64,000 nucleotides of DNA, taken from positions 31,678-95,677 of the forward strand of contig JAEEJY010000005.1 in the NCBI GenBank assembly GCA_016282155.1. The letters run 5' to 3'. Numbering within the stretch: the stretch's first letter is position 1; every line of letters begins with the position of its first letter. Shown piece after piece: positions 57,317-64,000 of the stretch. The notes beneath the pieces were generated by a model. The model saw only the letters and a list, made by a program, of their open reading frames with translations, had not been told where the DNA came from and did no database searches. A program made the translations under genes and the position numbers. The stretch is from Caryophanales bacterium (lineage in GTDB: Bacteria > Bacillota_I > Bacilli_A > RF39 > UBA660).

Positions 57317-58231
57317 TTATCTTATCCTTTCTATTACTCTTAGTCTTGCGCTACGACTGCGCATATTACTTTCTACTTCTTTATCGCTTGGGCTAATATT
57401 TGCAATCACCTTAAACTTAGGAAGCATATTTTCAGGGATGATTGGCATTCTTTTTAATGTCTCATCCACACTACTTACTTCTTTAAAAATATTTTTACAT
57501 ATTTTATCTTCTAACGAGTGGAATGTTATTACACATATTCTCCCATTAACATCTATTAAATCTAAAGCTTGTCTTAAACTACTTTCAAATACATCTAACT
57601 CTTTATTTACTTCAATACGAATTGCTTGAAATGTTTTTCTAGCTGGATGTTTATCACGACGATACTTTTCTGGCACCGCGCTTTTAATAATCTCAACAAG
57701 TTCTAGTGTTGTTTCAATTTTTTTATTTGCACGATAACTAACTATCTTGCTCGCTATACTTGGAGCAAATTTTTCTTCACCATATTTATACAAAATACTA
57801 GTTAATTCTTCTTTAGTATAATTATTAACTACTTCATATGCGGATAACTTATTATTTTTATCCATACGCATATCAAGACGAGCATCATTATGAAAACTAA
57901 ATCCTCTTTCGTCCTCATCTAATTGTGGGCTTGATACTCCTAAGTCATATAAAATACCATCTATCTTAGTACCTCTTTTTTTCATTTCTTCGTATAGGTT
58001 TACAAAATTACTATAGATAATTTCATAATTATCCCCAATACTAGAAAGTCTTTTACGACTACTTTCGATAGCTTCTAAATCTTGATCAAAAGAATATAGA
58101 TAACCATTCTTTATTCTTTTTAGTATTTCGCTACTATGGCCACCATAACCTAATGTGCAGTCAACTATAATGCTGTCATCTCTAAGATTTAGATAGTTGA
58201 TGCACTCTTCCAAAAGTACACTAATATGCAT
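57317..58231 (-). CDS. rsmH: 16S rRNA m4C1402 methyltransferase RsmH (MraW)
   Basis: 304 residues. SAM site DCTLGYGGHSSEIL, DQDLEAIESS, the motif GILYDLGVSSPQLDEDERGFSF, and the C-terminal SLEDKICKNIFKE. Methylates C1402 of 16S rRNA. Located between mraZ and ftsL as in most Firmicutes. Confidence 0.97.
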   Translation of the reverse strand: MHISVLLEECINYLNLRDDSIIVDCTLGYGGHSSEILKRIKNGYLYSFDQDLEAIESSRKRLSSIGDNYEIIYSNFVNLYEEMKKRGTKIDGILYDLGVSSPQLDEDERGFSFHNDARLDMRMDKNNKLSAYEVVNNYTKEELTSILYKYGEEKFAPSIASKIVSYRANKKIETTLELVEIIKSAVPEKYRRDKHPARKTFQAIRIEVNKELDVFESSLRQALDLIDVNGRICVITFHSLEDKICKNIFKEVSSVDETLKRMPIIPENMLPKFKVIANISPSDKEVESNMRSRSARLRVIERIR

Positions 58232-58239
58232 ATATCCTC

Positions 58240-58674
58240 CTACACATTAAACTTTGGTGCAAATAAATTTTCTGCGATCTCTGTCATATTAGCTTCATTT
58301 GTTTCCATAAAGCTTTCAAAACGATCTTTGCTCCAAACCTCTAAACGATCATCAACCCCTATGATTACACATTCTTTTATAAGGTCAGCATACGCAGTAA
58401 GTGGGCTTGGTATATTAATTCTTCCTTGCTTATCAAAAGTAGTGAGTGTGGCTCCTGATAAGAAGAAACGCATAAAATTACGAGCATCTTTAGTATTAGG
58501 TAAATCCTTATACTTAAGAATTATTTCGTTCCAAGCATCTTTTGGGTAGATAAATAAGCAGTTATCTAGTCCGCGAGTTACGACAAACTCTTCCCCTAAT
58601 TCATAACGAATTTTAGAAGGAATTGTTAATCTTCCTTTATCGTCAATAGTATGATGATATTCACCCATGAACAT
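58240..58674 (-). CDS. mraZ: MraZ, transcriptional regulator of the division cluster
   Basis: 144 residues from ATG 58674. Two SpoVT/AbrB-like halves: GEYHHTIDDKGRLTIPSKIR and SGATLTTFDKQGRINIPSPL. MraZ binds TGGGN repeats before its own gene; three such repeats are present at 58682-58706. Start chosen by match to the usual MFMGEY beginning and SD GGGTGAT; the longer frame crosses the operator and promoter. Confidence 0.96.
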   Translation of the reverse strand: MFMGEYHHTIDDKGRLTIPSKIRYELGEEFVVTRGLDNCLFIYPKDAWNEIILKYKDLPNTKDARNFMRFFLSGATLTTFDKQGRINIPSPLTAYADLIKECVIIGVDDRLEVWSKDRFESFMETNEANMTEIAENLFAPKFNV

Positions 58675-58681
58675 AATAATC

Positions 58682-58706
58682 ACCCACTTTTCCCCACTGT
58701 TTCCCA
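58682..58706 (-). promoter_or_regulatory. MraZ operator: three TGGGN repeats
   Basis: On the minus strand TGGGA-N5-TGGGG-N5-TGGGT, exactly 10 bases apart, placed between the -10 and the mraZ start. Fits the repeat spacing reported for MraZ binding sites and implies autoregulation. Confidence 0.88.
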
Positions 58707-58718
58707 CTTGATAAGAAT

Positions 58719-58747
58719 ATTTTAGCAATATATAGGGTCTTTGTAAA
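58719..58747 (-). promoter_or_regulatory. Promoter of the mraZ operon
   Basis: Minus-strand TTTACA (58742-58747), 17-base spacer, TAAAAT (58719-58724). Confidence 0.7.
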
Positions 58748-58778
58748 GACAAATTTTACACTTTTTTCGAAAGTTTAC

Positions 58779-58813
58779 AGAAAAAAAGTTGGGTTTTCAC
58801 AAACTTTTTTTCT
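58779..58813. repeat. 12-bp perfect inverted repeat between mraZ and prsA
   Basis: AGAAAAAAAGTT, 11-base loop, AACTTTTTTTCT. It is not at the end of any gene. The rest of the 290-base gap between mraZ and prsA holds the two promoters and T/A-rich sequence with no other gene. Confidence 0.8.
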
Positions 58814-58965
58814 ACCCCTCTTTTTTCCATCTTTAATAACATTCTAATCAAATTCTATTCTAGAGTATGAAAAACTTGTGAAAAATATTGATTATATTAG
58901 TTTTGTTTGTTAAAATAATATACGTATGATGTGACAATTATACTTACTTAAGAAAGGAGATTTTT

Positions 58966-59982
58966 ATGAAAAAAATCAAAGATGAACGTATTAGACAGTC
59001 ACTAATTATTTGTCTTACTGCTTTAGTAGGACTTGGAATTGGCCTTGTTGTTGCTAGACCAAAAACAATACCAAAATTAAAAGATGGAAAAGAGGTTTTA
59101 GCTAAAATCGATGGTAAAAAATTTACTGCTAACGATTTATATGCTGAATTAAAAAAACAAGGAGGATCACAAATATTAATCAATTTAATTGATGAATATA
59201 TTGCAAGCAAAGAAATAACTGATAAAACTGATGCTGAAACAGCAGCTAAAAGTTATTTAGAAGATTTAAAAGCACAATATGAACAATATGGTGGTGATCT
59301 ACAAGCTGATATAAAGAATGCTGGATATGAAAACGAAGATGCTTTCTTAAAAGTAGTCATTAAAGATAAGATGCACACTTTAACAGCTGAAAAATATATT
59401 AAAGAAAATATGATTACTGATAAAGAAATTAAAGATTATTGGAATGAAAATATTGAAGGAGAAATGCATGTTAGATATATCTTAATTACTCCAGAAGTAA
59501 AAGATGATATGTCAGACGAGGAAAAGAAAGAAGCTGAAGCTAAAGCATTAGCTGAAGCCAATGAAGTTATTGCTGCACTTAAAAAAGGAGAAAACTTTGC
59601 TGACTTAGCAAACGAACATTCAGATGATAGTTCTACTGCTAGCGAAGGTGGTTTATTTGATGGATTTAGTAAAAATGACGTTGTTGAAGAATTCTGGAAT
59701 GCAGCAGTTAACTTAAAAGATGGTAAATATACTACTACTCCTGTTGAATCAAGTTATGGATATTTCGTAATCTATAGAATTAAACAAGATAAAAAACCAA
59801 GTATTGAAGATAAGAAAGAAGAAATCTTAACTGCATTATTAAATGAAAAAGAAAAAACAGATGAAGATTCTAATAATGTTCCTGACATCGTTGAAGAAGC
59901 TTGGGTTAAAATACGTAAATCATACAACTTAGATATCATTGATTCAGAAGTCAGAGAAGCTTATAACAAATCTATAAAATAA
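58966..59982 (+). CDS. prsA: PrsA-like peptidyl-prolyl isomerase (parvulin)
   Basis: 338 residues. Extracytoplasmic folding factor for secreted proteins. N-terminal membrane segment (SLIICLTALVGLGIGLVVA) without a lipobox Cys, so it is anchored by the helix and not by lipid as in B. subtilis PrsA. SurA-like N-terminal helices, then a PpiC/rotamase domain (MHVRYILITPE; NFADLANEHSDDSSTASEGGLFDGF; SYGYFVIYRI). SD AAAGGAG precedes ATG. Likely assists folding of the many surface proteins of this genome. Confidence 0.92.
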   Translation: MKKIKDERIRQSLIICLTALVGLGIGLVVARPKTIPKLKDGKEVLAKIDGKKFTANDLYAELKKQGGSQILINLIDEYIASKEITDKTDAETAAKSYLEDLKAQYEQYGGDLQADIKNAGYENEDAFLKVVIKDKMHTLTAEKYIKENMITDKEIKDYWNENIEGEMHVRYILITPEVKDDMSDEEKKEAEAKALAEANEVIAALKKGENFADLANEHSDDSSTASEGGLFDGFSKNDVVEEFWNAAVNLKDGKYTTTPVESSYGYFVIYRIKQDKKPSIEDKKEEILTALLNEKEKTDEDSNNVPDIVEEAWVKIRKSYNLDIIDSEVREAYNKSIK

Positions 59983-60012
59983 AAAGAATTGATTTAATCA
60001 ATTCTTTTTTTT
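59979..60012. terminator. Bidirectional terminator between prsA and recX
   Basis: About 12-bp stem AAAAAGAATTGA/TCAATTCTTTTT with A/T runs on both sides. Confidence 0.9.
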
Positions 60013-60764
60013 GCAATTATTTCATCTATAGAAGTTAGATTATACCCTTTTTGGTATAACTTACTTTTTATTTTATATTCTAATTTATTTAAATCTTTCT
60101 CTTTATTTTTAAGACTATTATATATTTTATTATAGTCTTTTTCTAAACTTGAACTTTCATCCACATTTTCGATAAATGGTTCGACGTCTTCTTTGTTATA
60201 TCCTAAATTACGCATATCAAGCAGTATCTTTTCACGTATTTGATAATTTGAACCCTTACTAGTTTTTAACTTCTTAGAAACTATTTTAGCAATCTTACTA
60301 TTAAGTTCTTCTTCATCTATTTTAGAAAGTTCTATATTTATTTTTTCTTCTTTAATTCCCTCTTTAATTAAAGAATCTTTTATTTTATTTGGACCATCAC
60401 TTGAAAGATAGAAACGGTCATTAATATACGCTTTTAAATAAGCATCATCATCAATTAATTTAAGGCTTTCTAGTTCTTTAACCATCCTTGTTTTATCACT
60501 ATTACTCATTTCATATTTATCAATAAATTTGAAAAAATCTTTTTTACTATGCATTTTCTTTGTTAAATATTTTATCGAATTATTATAAATGGAATAATAA
60601 TCATTTGCCCTCATTAATTCTTGATATGTATCTTTATCAATATCTTTTTTATAAAGTAAATTATATTTTAAAATCACTTCATCATAAGTTTTAAGCTTTT
60701 CCCCTGTTTCAAATACTAATTCATATTTATTGGTACTTAGTTTTTTAATTTTGTTAATTTTCAT
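59994..60764 (-). CDS. recX: Regulatory protein RecX
   Basis: 256 residues, in the range of Gram-positive RecX. Helical three-repeat architecture with KYEMSNSDKTRMVKELESLKLIDDDAYLKAYINDRFYLSSDGPNKIK, the RecX signature region. RecX restrains RecA filaments and so tunes the SOS response. Separated by 19 bases from rpoZ upstream. ATG at 60764; a hairpin in front may limit read-through from rpoZ. Confidence 0.9.
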   Translation of the reverse strand: MKINKIKKLSTNKYELVFETGEKLKTYDEVILKYNLLYKKDIDKDTYQELMRANDYYSIYNNSIKYLTKKMHSKKDFFKFIDKYEMSNSDKTRMVKELESLKLIDDDAYLKAYINDRFYLSSDGPNKIKDSLIKEGIKEEKINIELSKIDEEELNSKIAKIVSKKLKTSKGSNYQIREKILLDMRNLGYNKEDVEPFIENVDESSSLEKDYNKIYNSLKNKEKDLNKLEYKIKSKLYQKGYNLTSIDEIIAKKRID

Positions 60765-60768
60765 ATAA

Positions 60769-60806
60769 GAAAAAAATCTAATTCTATTCTTTAATATGAA
60801 TTAGAT
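60769..60806 (-). terminator. Terminator at the end of rpoZ
   Basis: 9-bp stem ATCTAATTC/GAATTAGAT with a 13-base loop and a T-run; overlaps the last codons of rpoZ. Confidence 0.7.
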
Positions 60807-60981
60807 CATTAGCTATTTCTTCTAAAGCACGACCGATTGGTTTAGCTGATTTATACTCATTTTCTTTCATTTGGTATAATCCAGTTTCCTCAATCTCCGC
60901 TACTCTTTTTGAAACAAGATTTACAAGTAAAAACTTAGATTCTACTTTTGTTAATAATTTATCTATTGATGGATGTATCAC
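60784..60981 (-). CDS. rpoZ: RNA polymerase omega subunit
   Basis: 65 residues, matching small Gram-positive omega: HPSIDKLLTKVESKFLLVNLVSKRVAEI then KPIGRALEEIANDLI. Helps assemble RNA polymerase around beta-prime. Starts with GTG at 60981, preceded by SD AAGGAG 7 bases upstream; no ATG gives a full domain. The usual partner gmk is absent from the window. Confidence 0.92.
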   Translation of the reverse strand: MIHPSIDKLLTKVESKFLLVNLVSKRVAEIEETGLYQMKENEYKSAKPIGRALEEIANDLIHIKE

Positions 60982-61101
60982 TATATCACTCCTTACTATC
61001 TATATTTAGCATATAATAAATATTTTTTCTTTTCAATATTTTAGACATTTATTTACACAATCCTATTATATATATACTCTAAATATTTTAGATTTCCTTT
61101 T

Positions 61102-62376
61102 TTATTTAATTAATTCATATACTAATGGTAAAACACCACCGGAAGTATTATCAATTTCAAAGCATTCTAGTATTTCTTCAACTTTAATATCTTTTTCATT
61201 AATATATACTTTTAATATTTCTTCATCTTCTAAAATATAGTCACCTTGTTTAATTGATAAAACTATACCTACAGATGAATCAATATTATCTTCTTTATTA
61301 TAGCGTCCGCCACCTAATTTACGAACAATTTCACCTAACATATCGGTATTTATACTTTTAACAAAACCTGTCTTCTTACTTTTTATAGAGACAACTTTAT
61401 CGGATACTTTGATAGCATCAATATCTCCACCTTGCATAGCAACCATTTCTCTAAATTTCTTAAGTCCTTCTTTATTACTTAGCTTTTCAAGAACTAATTT
61501 ATTTGCTTCCTCAGTCGAAATATTTAATCCTAAAGACACCATTATAGTTGCTAAAACAATAACTAAGTTACGAATATCTTTAGGTCCTTTACCATCAAGC
61601 ACATCAATACTTTCTTTAACTTCTAAAGCATTACCGATAGCATTACCTAAAGGTTGATTCATATCTGTAAGTAAACATACAACTTCTTTATTGTGTCTTT
61701 TACCAATTTCAACCATTGTAGTCGCAAGTGTTCTAGCATCTTCCAAATTTTTCATTAAAGCACCATTACCAACCTTTAAATCGATAACAATCTTATCAGC
61801 ACCACTAGCTAGTTTTTTACTCATAATACTTGATGCGATTAAAGGAATTGATTCTACTGTTCCCGTTACATCACGTAAGGCATATATTTTTTTATCTGCA
61901 GGTACTAAATTCCCTGTTTGACTAACAACAGAACATCCTATTTTCTCTACTTGATTTATAAATTCTTCATTAGTTAGATTAGTTTTAAAGCCTGGGATAG
62001 ATTCTAATTTGTCAATTGTTCCACCAGTAAATCCTAATCCTCGGCCACTCATTTTAGGAGCAATTACTCCGCAAGCCGCTACAAGTGGAAGTAGTATCAT
62101 GGTAGTTTTATCTCCTACACCACCAGTTGAATGCTTATCTACTTTTATACCTTTTAACATACTTAAATCGATAGTATCCCCACTATGAAGCATAACTTCT
62201 GTTAGATTACTAGTTTCCTCATAAGACATTCCATTTATACAGATTGCCATAAGTAAACTACTCATTTGATAGTCATTAATTGTTTCTTGAACATAACCAT
62301 CTACAAAAAAAGTTATTTCTTCTGGAGTAAGCTCTTTATTAAGTCTTTTTTTATTTATAATATCAACTATGTTCAT
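61102..62376 (-). CDS. pdp: Pyrimidine-nucleoside (thymidine) phosphorylase
   Basis: 424 residues. Splits uridine, thymidine or deoxyuridine with phosphate. Glycosyltransferase family 3 motifs: VDKHSTGGVGDKTT (phosphate site), SGRGLGFTGGTIDKLESIPGF, YALRDVTGTVESIPLIASSI and KVGNGALMK. C-terminal alpha/beta domain complete. Single gene; promoter TGTTATAAT at 62393-62401 and SD AGGTGAT. Confidence 0.95.
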   Translation of the reverse strand: MNIVDIINKKRLNKELTPEEITFFVDGYVQETINDYQMSSLLMAICINGMSYEETSNLTEVMLHSGDTIDLSMLKGIKVDKHSTGGVGDKTTMILLPLVAACGVIAPKMSGRGLGFTGGTIDKLESIPGFKTNLTNEEFINQVEKIGCSVVSQTGNLVPADKKIYALRDVTGTVESIPLIASSIMSKKLASGADKIVIDLKVGNGALMKNLEDARTLATTMVEIGKRHNKEVVCLLTDMNQPLGNAIGNALEVKESIDVLDGKGPKDIRNLVIVLATIMVSLGLNISTEEANKLVLEKLSNKEGLKKFREMVAMQGGDIDAIKVSDKVVSIKSKKTGFVKSINTDMLGEIVRKLGGGRYNKEDNIDSSVGIVLSIKQGDYILEDEEILKVYINEKDIKVEEILECFEIDNTSGGVLPLVYELIK

Positions 62377-62392
62377 ACTATCACCTATTTTA

Positions 62393-62403
62393 ATTATAAC
62401 AAT
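62393..62403 (-). promoter_or_regulatory. Extended -10 promoter of pdp
   Basis: Minus-strand TTGTTATAAT, 17 bases before ATG. Confidence 0.55.
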
Positions 62404-62421
62404 AAATACTCATAAATAAAT

Positions 62422-62448
62422 AAAAAAGCGACTATTTGACAGTCACTT
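62422..62448 (-). terminator. Terminator of the phospholipase C-like gene
   Basis: 8-bp stem with one wobble pair (AAGTGACT/AGTCGCTT on the minus strand), T-run after. Confidence 0.75.
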
Positions 62449-63085
62449 ATTTACTTTCATGTAAAGTTAATTTTTCTATTTCTGGAATTATAATATCTGT
62501 TGCTAATTTAATAAAATGTTCAACATTATCTATATTAAACATAAAGTCTTTACGTACCTTTGTGTTTTCAATTATAACGCCAGCACTTTCTAATATTAAG
62601 TTAATTCTCGACATTGGGATTTCTTCAATTATATCTTTTAAATCTGGTATTTCATTATAGAATATACTCAAATCCATATCATGTTTATCAAGTAAAATAA
62701 TGTTTAAGTTAGTATAATCATTATACATATACAACTTATATGTTTCTGGGGTTACTTTAAATACACTACCATCTAATTTAGTAATTGTATTTTCGTTATA
62801 TATTTGAGTCATAAAATATTTATACCATAAATAATCAGTATATAAATGAATGAAGTATCCCATTACAAAATCATCGTCTAAATGTTTTTGATATTTTGCT
62901 AAGAATCTATCCATATCTGGAATTTCGTCATCAATACTATTTAAAAAATGACTTTTTATTTTATTTTCTCCTACAAGTTTTGATATATCAGGTGCAATTG
63001 ACCCAATTAATAATTGAGCATTGTCCCTATTAATTTTTTTATTTATTTCATGAGCAACAGCTAAGTGTATCATCGATGATGCCAT
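62447..63085 (-). CDS. Zinc-dependent phospholipase C-like protein
   Basis: 212 residues from the chosen start. Pattern of the Zn_dep_PLPC family: N-terminal SSMIHLAVAHEINKKI, LIGSIAPDISK, KSHFLN and FVMGYFIHLYTDYLWY, giving the expected His/Asp metal ligands. No signal peptide, so probably cytosolic; these small family members are common in Firmicutes and their substrate is unknown. Start at 63085 has SD TAGGAGAG; the longer frame has none. Confidence 0.8.
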   Translation of the reverse strand: MASSMIHLAVAHEINKKINRDNAQLLIGSIAPDISKLVGENKIKSHFLNSIDDEIPDMDRFLAKYQKHLDDDFVMGYFIHLYTDYLWYKYFMTQIYNENTITKLDGSVFKVTPETYKLYMYNDYTNLNIILLDKHDMDLSIFYNEIPDLKDIIEEIPMSRINLILESAGVIIENTKVRKDFMFNIDNVEHFIKLATDIIIPEIEKLTLHESK

Positions 63086-63152
63086 TTTTATCTCTCCTAC
63101 TTTCCATATATATTTTAACAAAAATCAAATGTTTTTAAAATATCAACTGTAA

Positions 63153-63177
63153 ATAAAAATGACAATAAATGTCATTT
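63153..63177 (-). terminator. Terminator of the 63172-63372 gene
   Basis: 7-bp stem AAATGAC/GTCATTT; overlaps the TGA stop codon. T-run weak. Confidence 0.6.
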
Positions 63178-63372
63178 GTTTTTTGAAAGCTTATGTTCCG
63201 ATCTAGAAGCTTCAAACAAGATATATGCAAGAGCAAATAGAAGCATTCCTAAAGCAAGAGGTCTAGAAAAGATTAATTCCTTTATTGTTGTTATTTCTTT
63301 ATAGGCATTATAAAAGCAATAACCACTTCCACCTAAAAGTAACACAGAACCTATGAAATATAAAATCTTCAT
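63172..63372 (-). CDS. Small two-helix membrane protein, 66 aa
   Basis: I do not recognise this protein. Two membrane segments (ILYFIGSVLLLGGSGYCFYNAY; PLALGMLLFALAYILFEA) and a basic tail (SRSEHKLSKNK). Start at 63372 with SD GGGTGAT; the longer frame runs into the GNAT gene. One of only two genes in the window ending in TGA. It follows the GNAT gene by 10 bases and probably shares its transcript. Confidence 0.75.
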   Translation of the reverse strand: MKILYFIGSVLLLGGSGYCFYNAYKEITTIKELIFSRPLALGMLLFALAYILFEASRSEHKLSKNK

Positions 63373-63382
63373 TCTATCACCC

Positions 63383-63787
63383 TTATAATTCCTTTCTAAA
63401 AATTGCGGAATCGCGTTTTTCAAATCCTAAAGATAGATATAATTTATGTGCTACTTCTCTATTGTTACATGAAGTAAGTTCAATTCTAGTAGCGTTATTT
63501 TCTTTACTAAAATTAATAGCGTATTCAACCATTTTACGGCCTATTCCTTGAGAACGATATTCAGCTTTAACACAAACATATCCTAGATGATATATCTTGA
63601 TATTACGAACAACATCTAATTCTTCATGAATATTAAAATATCCTACAATAACATCATCTATCTTAGCCACAAATTCAAATACATTTGGATTTTCTACTAA
63701 TTCTTTCTCATAATTAAATGCTTCTTTAATTATATTAAAAACTTGTTTATAGTCAGTATCTTTGTAATTAGAAATATTTATTTCCAT
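63383..63787 (-). CDS. GNAT-family N-acetyltransferase
   Basis: 134 residues from the chosen start. Acetyl-CoA binding motif in VKAEYRSQGIGRKMVEYAINFSKE, preceded by strands NIKIYHLGYVCV and followed by ELTSCNNREVAHKLYLSLGFEKR, the usual GNAT ending. Substrate unknown. Start at 63787 has SD TTGGTGAT and an extended -10 upstream; the longer frame enters the ssb gene. Confidence 0.9.
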   Translation of the reverse strand: MEINISNYKDTDYKQVFNIIKEAFNYEKELVENPNVFEFVAKIDDVIVGYFNIHEELDVVRNIKIYHLGYVCVKAEYRSQGIGRKMVEYAINFSKENNATRIELTSCNNREVAHKLYLSLGFEKRDSAIFRKEL

Positions 63788-63802
63788 ACTATCACCAATA
63801 TA

Positions 63803-63813
63803 ATTATAACATA
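63803..63813 (-). promoter_or_regulatory. Extended -10 promoter of the GNAT gene
   Basis: Minus-strand TATGTTATAAT, 16 bases before ATG. Confidence 0.65.
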
Positions 63814-63818
63814 CTTTG

Positions 63819-63848
63819 CAAAACAAAAGCAGATTATTAATCTGCTTT
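63819..63848 (-). terminator. Terminator overlapping the ssb stop codon
   Basis: 10-bp stem AAAGCAGATT/AATCTGCTTT; the stop codon 63837-63839 lies in the stem-loop. Confidence 0.85.
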
Positions 63849-64000
63849 CTTATGTTTTTTAGGGGCTTCTTCATTATTAGGGTTTTCATCTTTAGGTTTA
63901 CTAGATAAAAAAGTAACTTTTTCTGCAATTACTTCTACATCATAACGTTTCTTTTCATCGACTTCATAGATATTTGACTGAACTCTTCCTTTAATACCAA
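63837..64000 (-). CDS. ssb: Single-stranded DNA-binding protein, C-terminal part (5' end outside window)
   Basis: 54 codons visible. GRVQSNIYEVDEKKRYDVEVIAEKVTFLSSKP matches the last strands of the SSB OB fold (usual pattern GRIQTRxYE...RYVTEVVAxxVxFL). The tail is short and ends in PKKHKKAD, without the acidic DDDLPF-type tip by which SSB normally calls other repair proteins. The stop is TAA inside a terminator hairpin. The start lies beyond the right edge. Confidence 0.85.
   Translation of the reverse strand, partial: GIKGRVQSNIYEVDEKKRYDVEVIAEKVTFLSSKPKDENPNNEEAPKKHKKAD

Noticed and set aside
58790..58885. Replication origin or DnaA boxes before prsA
   Set aside because: TTGTGAAAA-like words occur, but no TTATCCACA boxes, no dnaA or dnaN, and the place fits ordinary divergent promoters.
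63788..63928. N-terminal extension of the GNAT protein into the ssb gene
   Set aside because: Would cross the ssb terminator and its own promoter; no SD. The start at 63787 has an SD and fits the GNAT fold.

Overview
The window looks like the chromosome of a very AT-rich, low-GC Gram-positive bacterium, most likely an uncultured member of the Bacilli close to the Mollicutes. The reasons are the strong AT bias, Bacillus-type synteny (secDF next to comN; lexA divergent from the tkt/yneF side; mraZ-rsmH-ftsL-PBP2; rpsP-khpA; cdsA-rseP), Shine-Dalgarno sites of the AGGAGG/AGGTGAT type, a LexA operator of the Bacillus type, and an RNase J homologue. Almost all genes lie on the minus strand. Short plus-strand islands hold a glycosyltransferase, lexA, a small unknown gene, an HD-domain gene plus tRNA-Arg, a membrane protein and prsA. 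I saw no insertion sequence, prophage or CRISPR array.

Layout, left to right. 1-6436: SecDF (cut by the window edge), ComN, MiaB and an RNase J-like protein with a ruined active site. 6558-12675: two pilin-like surface proteins, one with BspA leucine-rich repeats, then a DHHW/MBOAT/DUF4358 set for acylation of a surface polymer. 12745-18570: Tgt, a short Gre-like protein, YneF, a glycosyltransferase, transketolase, and a divergent SOS locus in which lexA faces an unannotated 42-residue membrane peptide. 18602-28633: a minimal pilin, ParC, ParE, FtsK, an unknown acidic membrane protein and enolase. 28638-41187: an accessory surface region with two pilin-like proteins, four tandem paralogous secreted proteins, a lipoprotein, a cytosol-to-outside thiol relay (thioredoxin plus CcdA/thioredoxin fusion), a cysteine desulfurase and a VirB2-like membrane protein with a large outer domain. 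41353-50321: an HD protein joined to tRNA-Arg(CCT), a P-loop protein, an ABC exporter, RseP, CdsA, S16, KhpA and an SPFH/zinc-ribbon protein with two small membrane partners. 50401-54687: a giant MBG-repeat surface protein and a lysine-rich membrane protein. 54816-58674: the start of the division/cell-wall cluster (MraZ, RsmH, FtsL, PBP2). 58966-64000: PrsA, RecX, RpoZ, pyrimidine-nucleoside phosphorylase, a phospholipase C-like protein, a GNAT acetyltransferase and the end of an SSB.

Regulation is compact and uniform. Most operons start at an extended -10 element (TATGnTATAAT), often without a clear -35 and only 13-20 bases before the start codon, and end in a hairpin that overlaps the stop codon. 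In at least three places the terminator U-tract runs straight into the next extended -10. TGA is almost unused as a stop: 2 of 62 genes.

The most interesting points are the SOS-controlled 42-residue membrane peptide, the modular pilin/passenger proteins together with the B-A-B-A array of Cys-rich paralogues and the adjacent thiol relay, and the degenerate RNase J.
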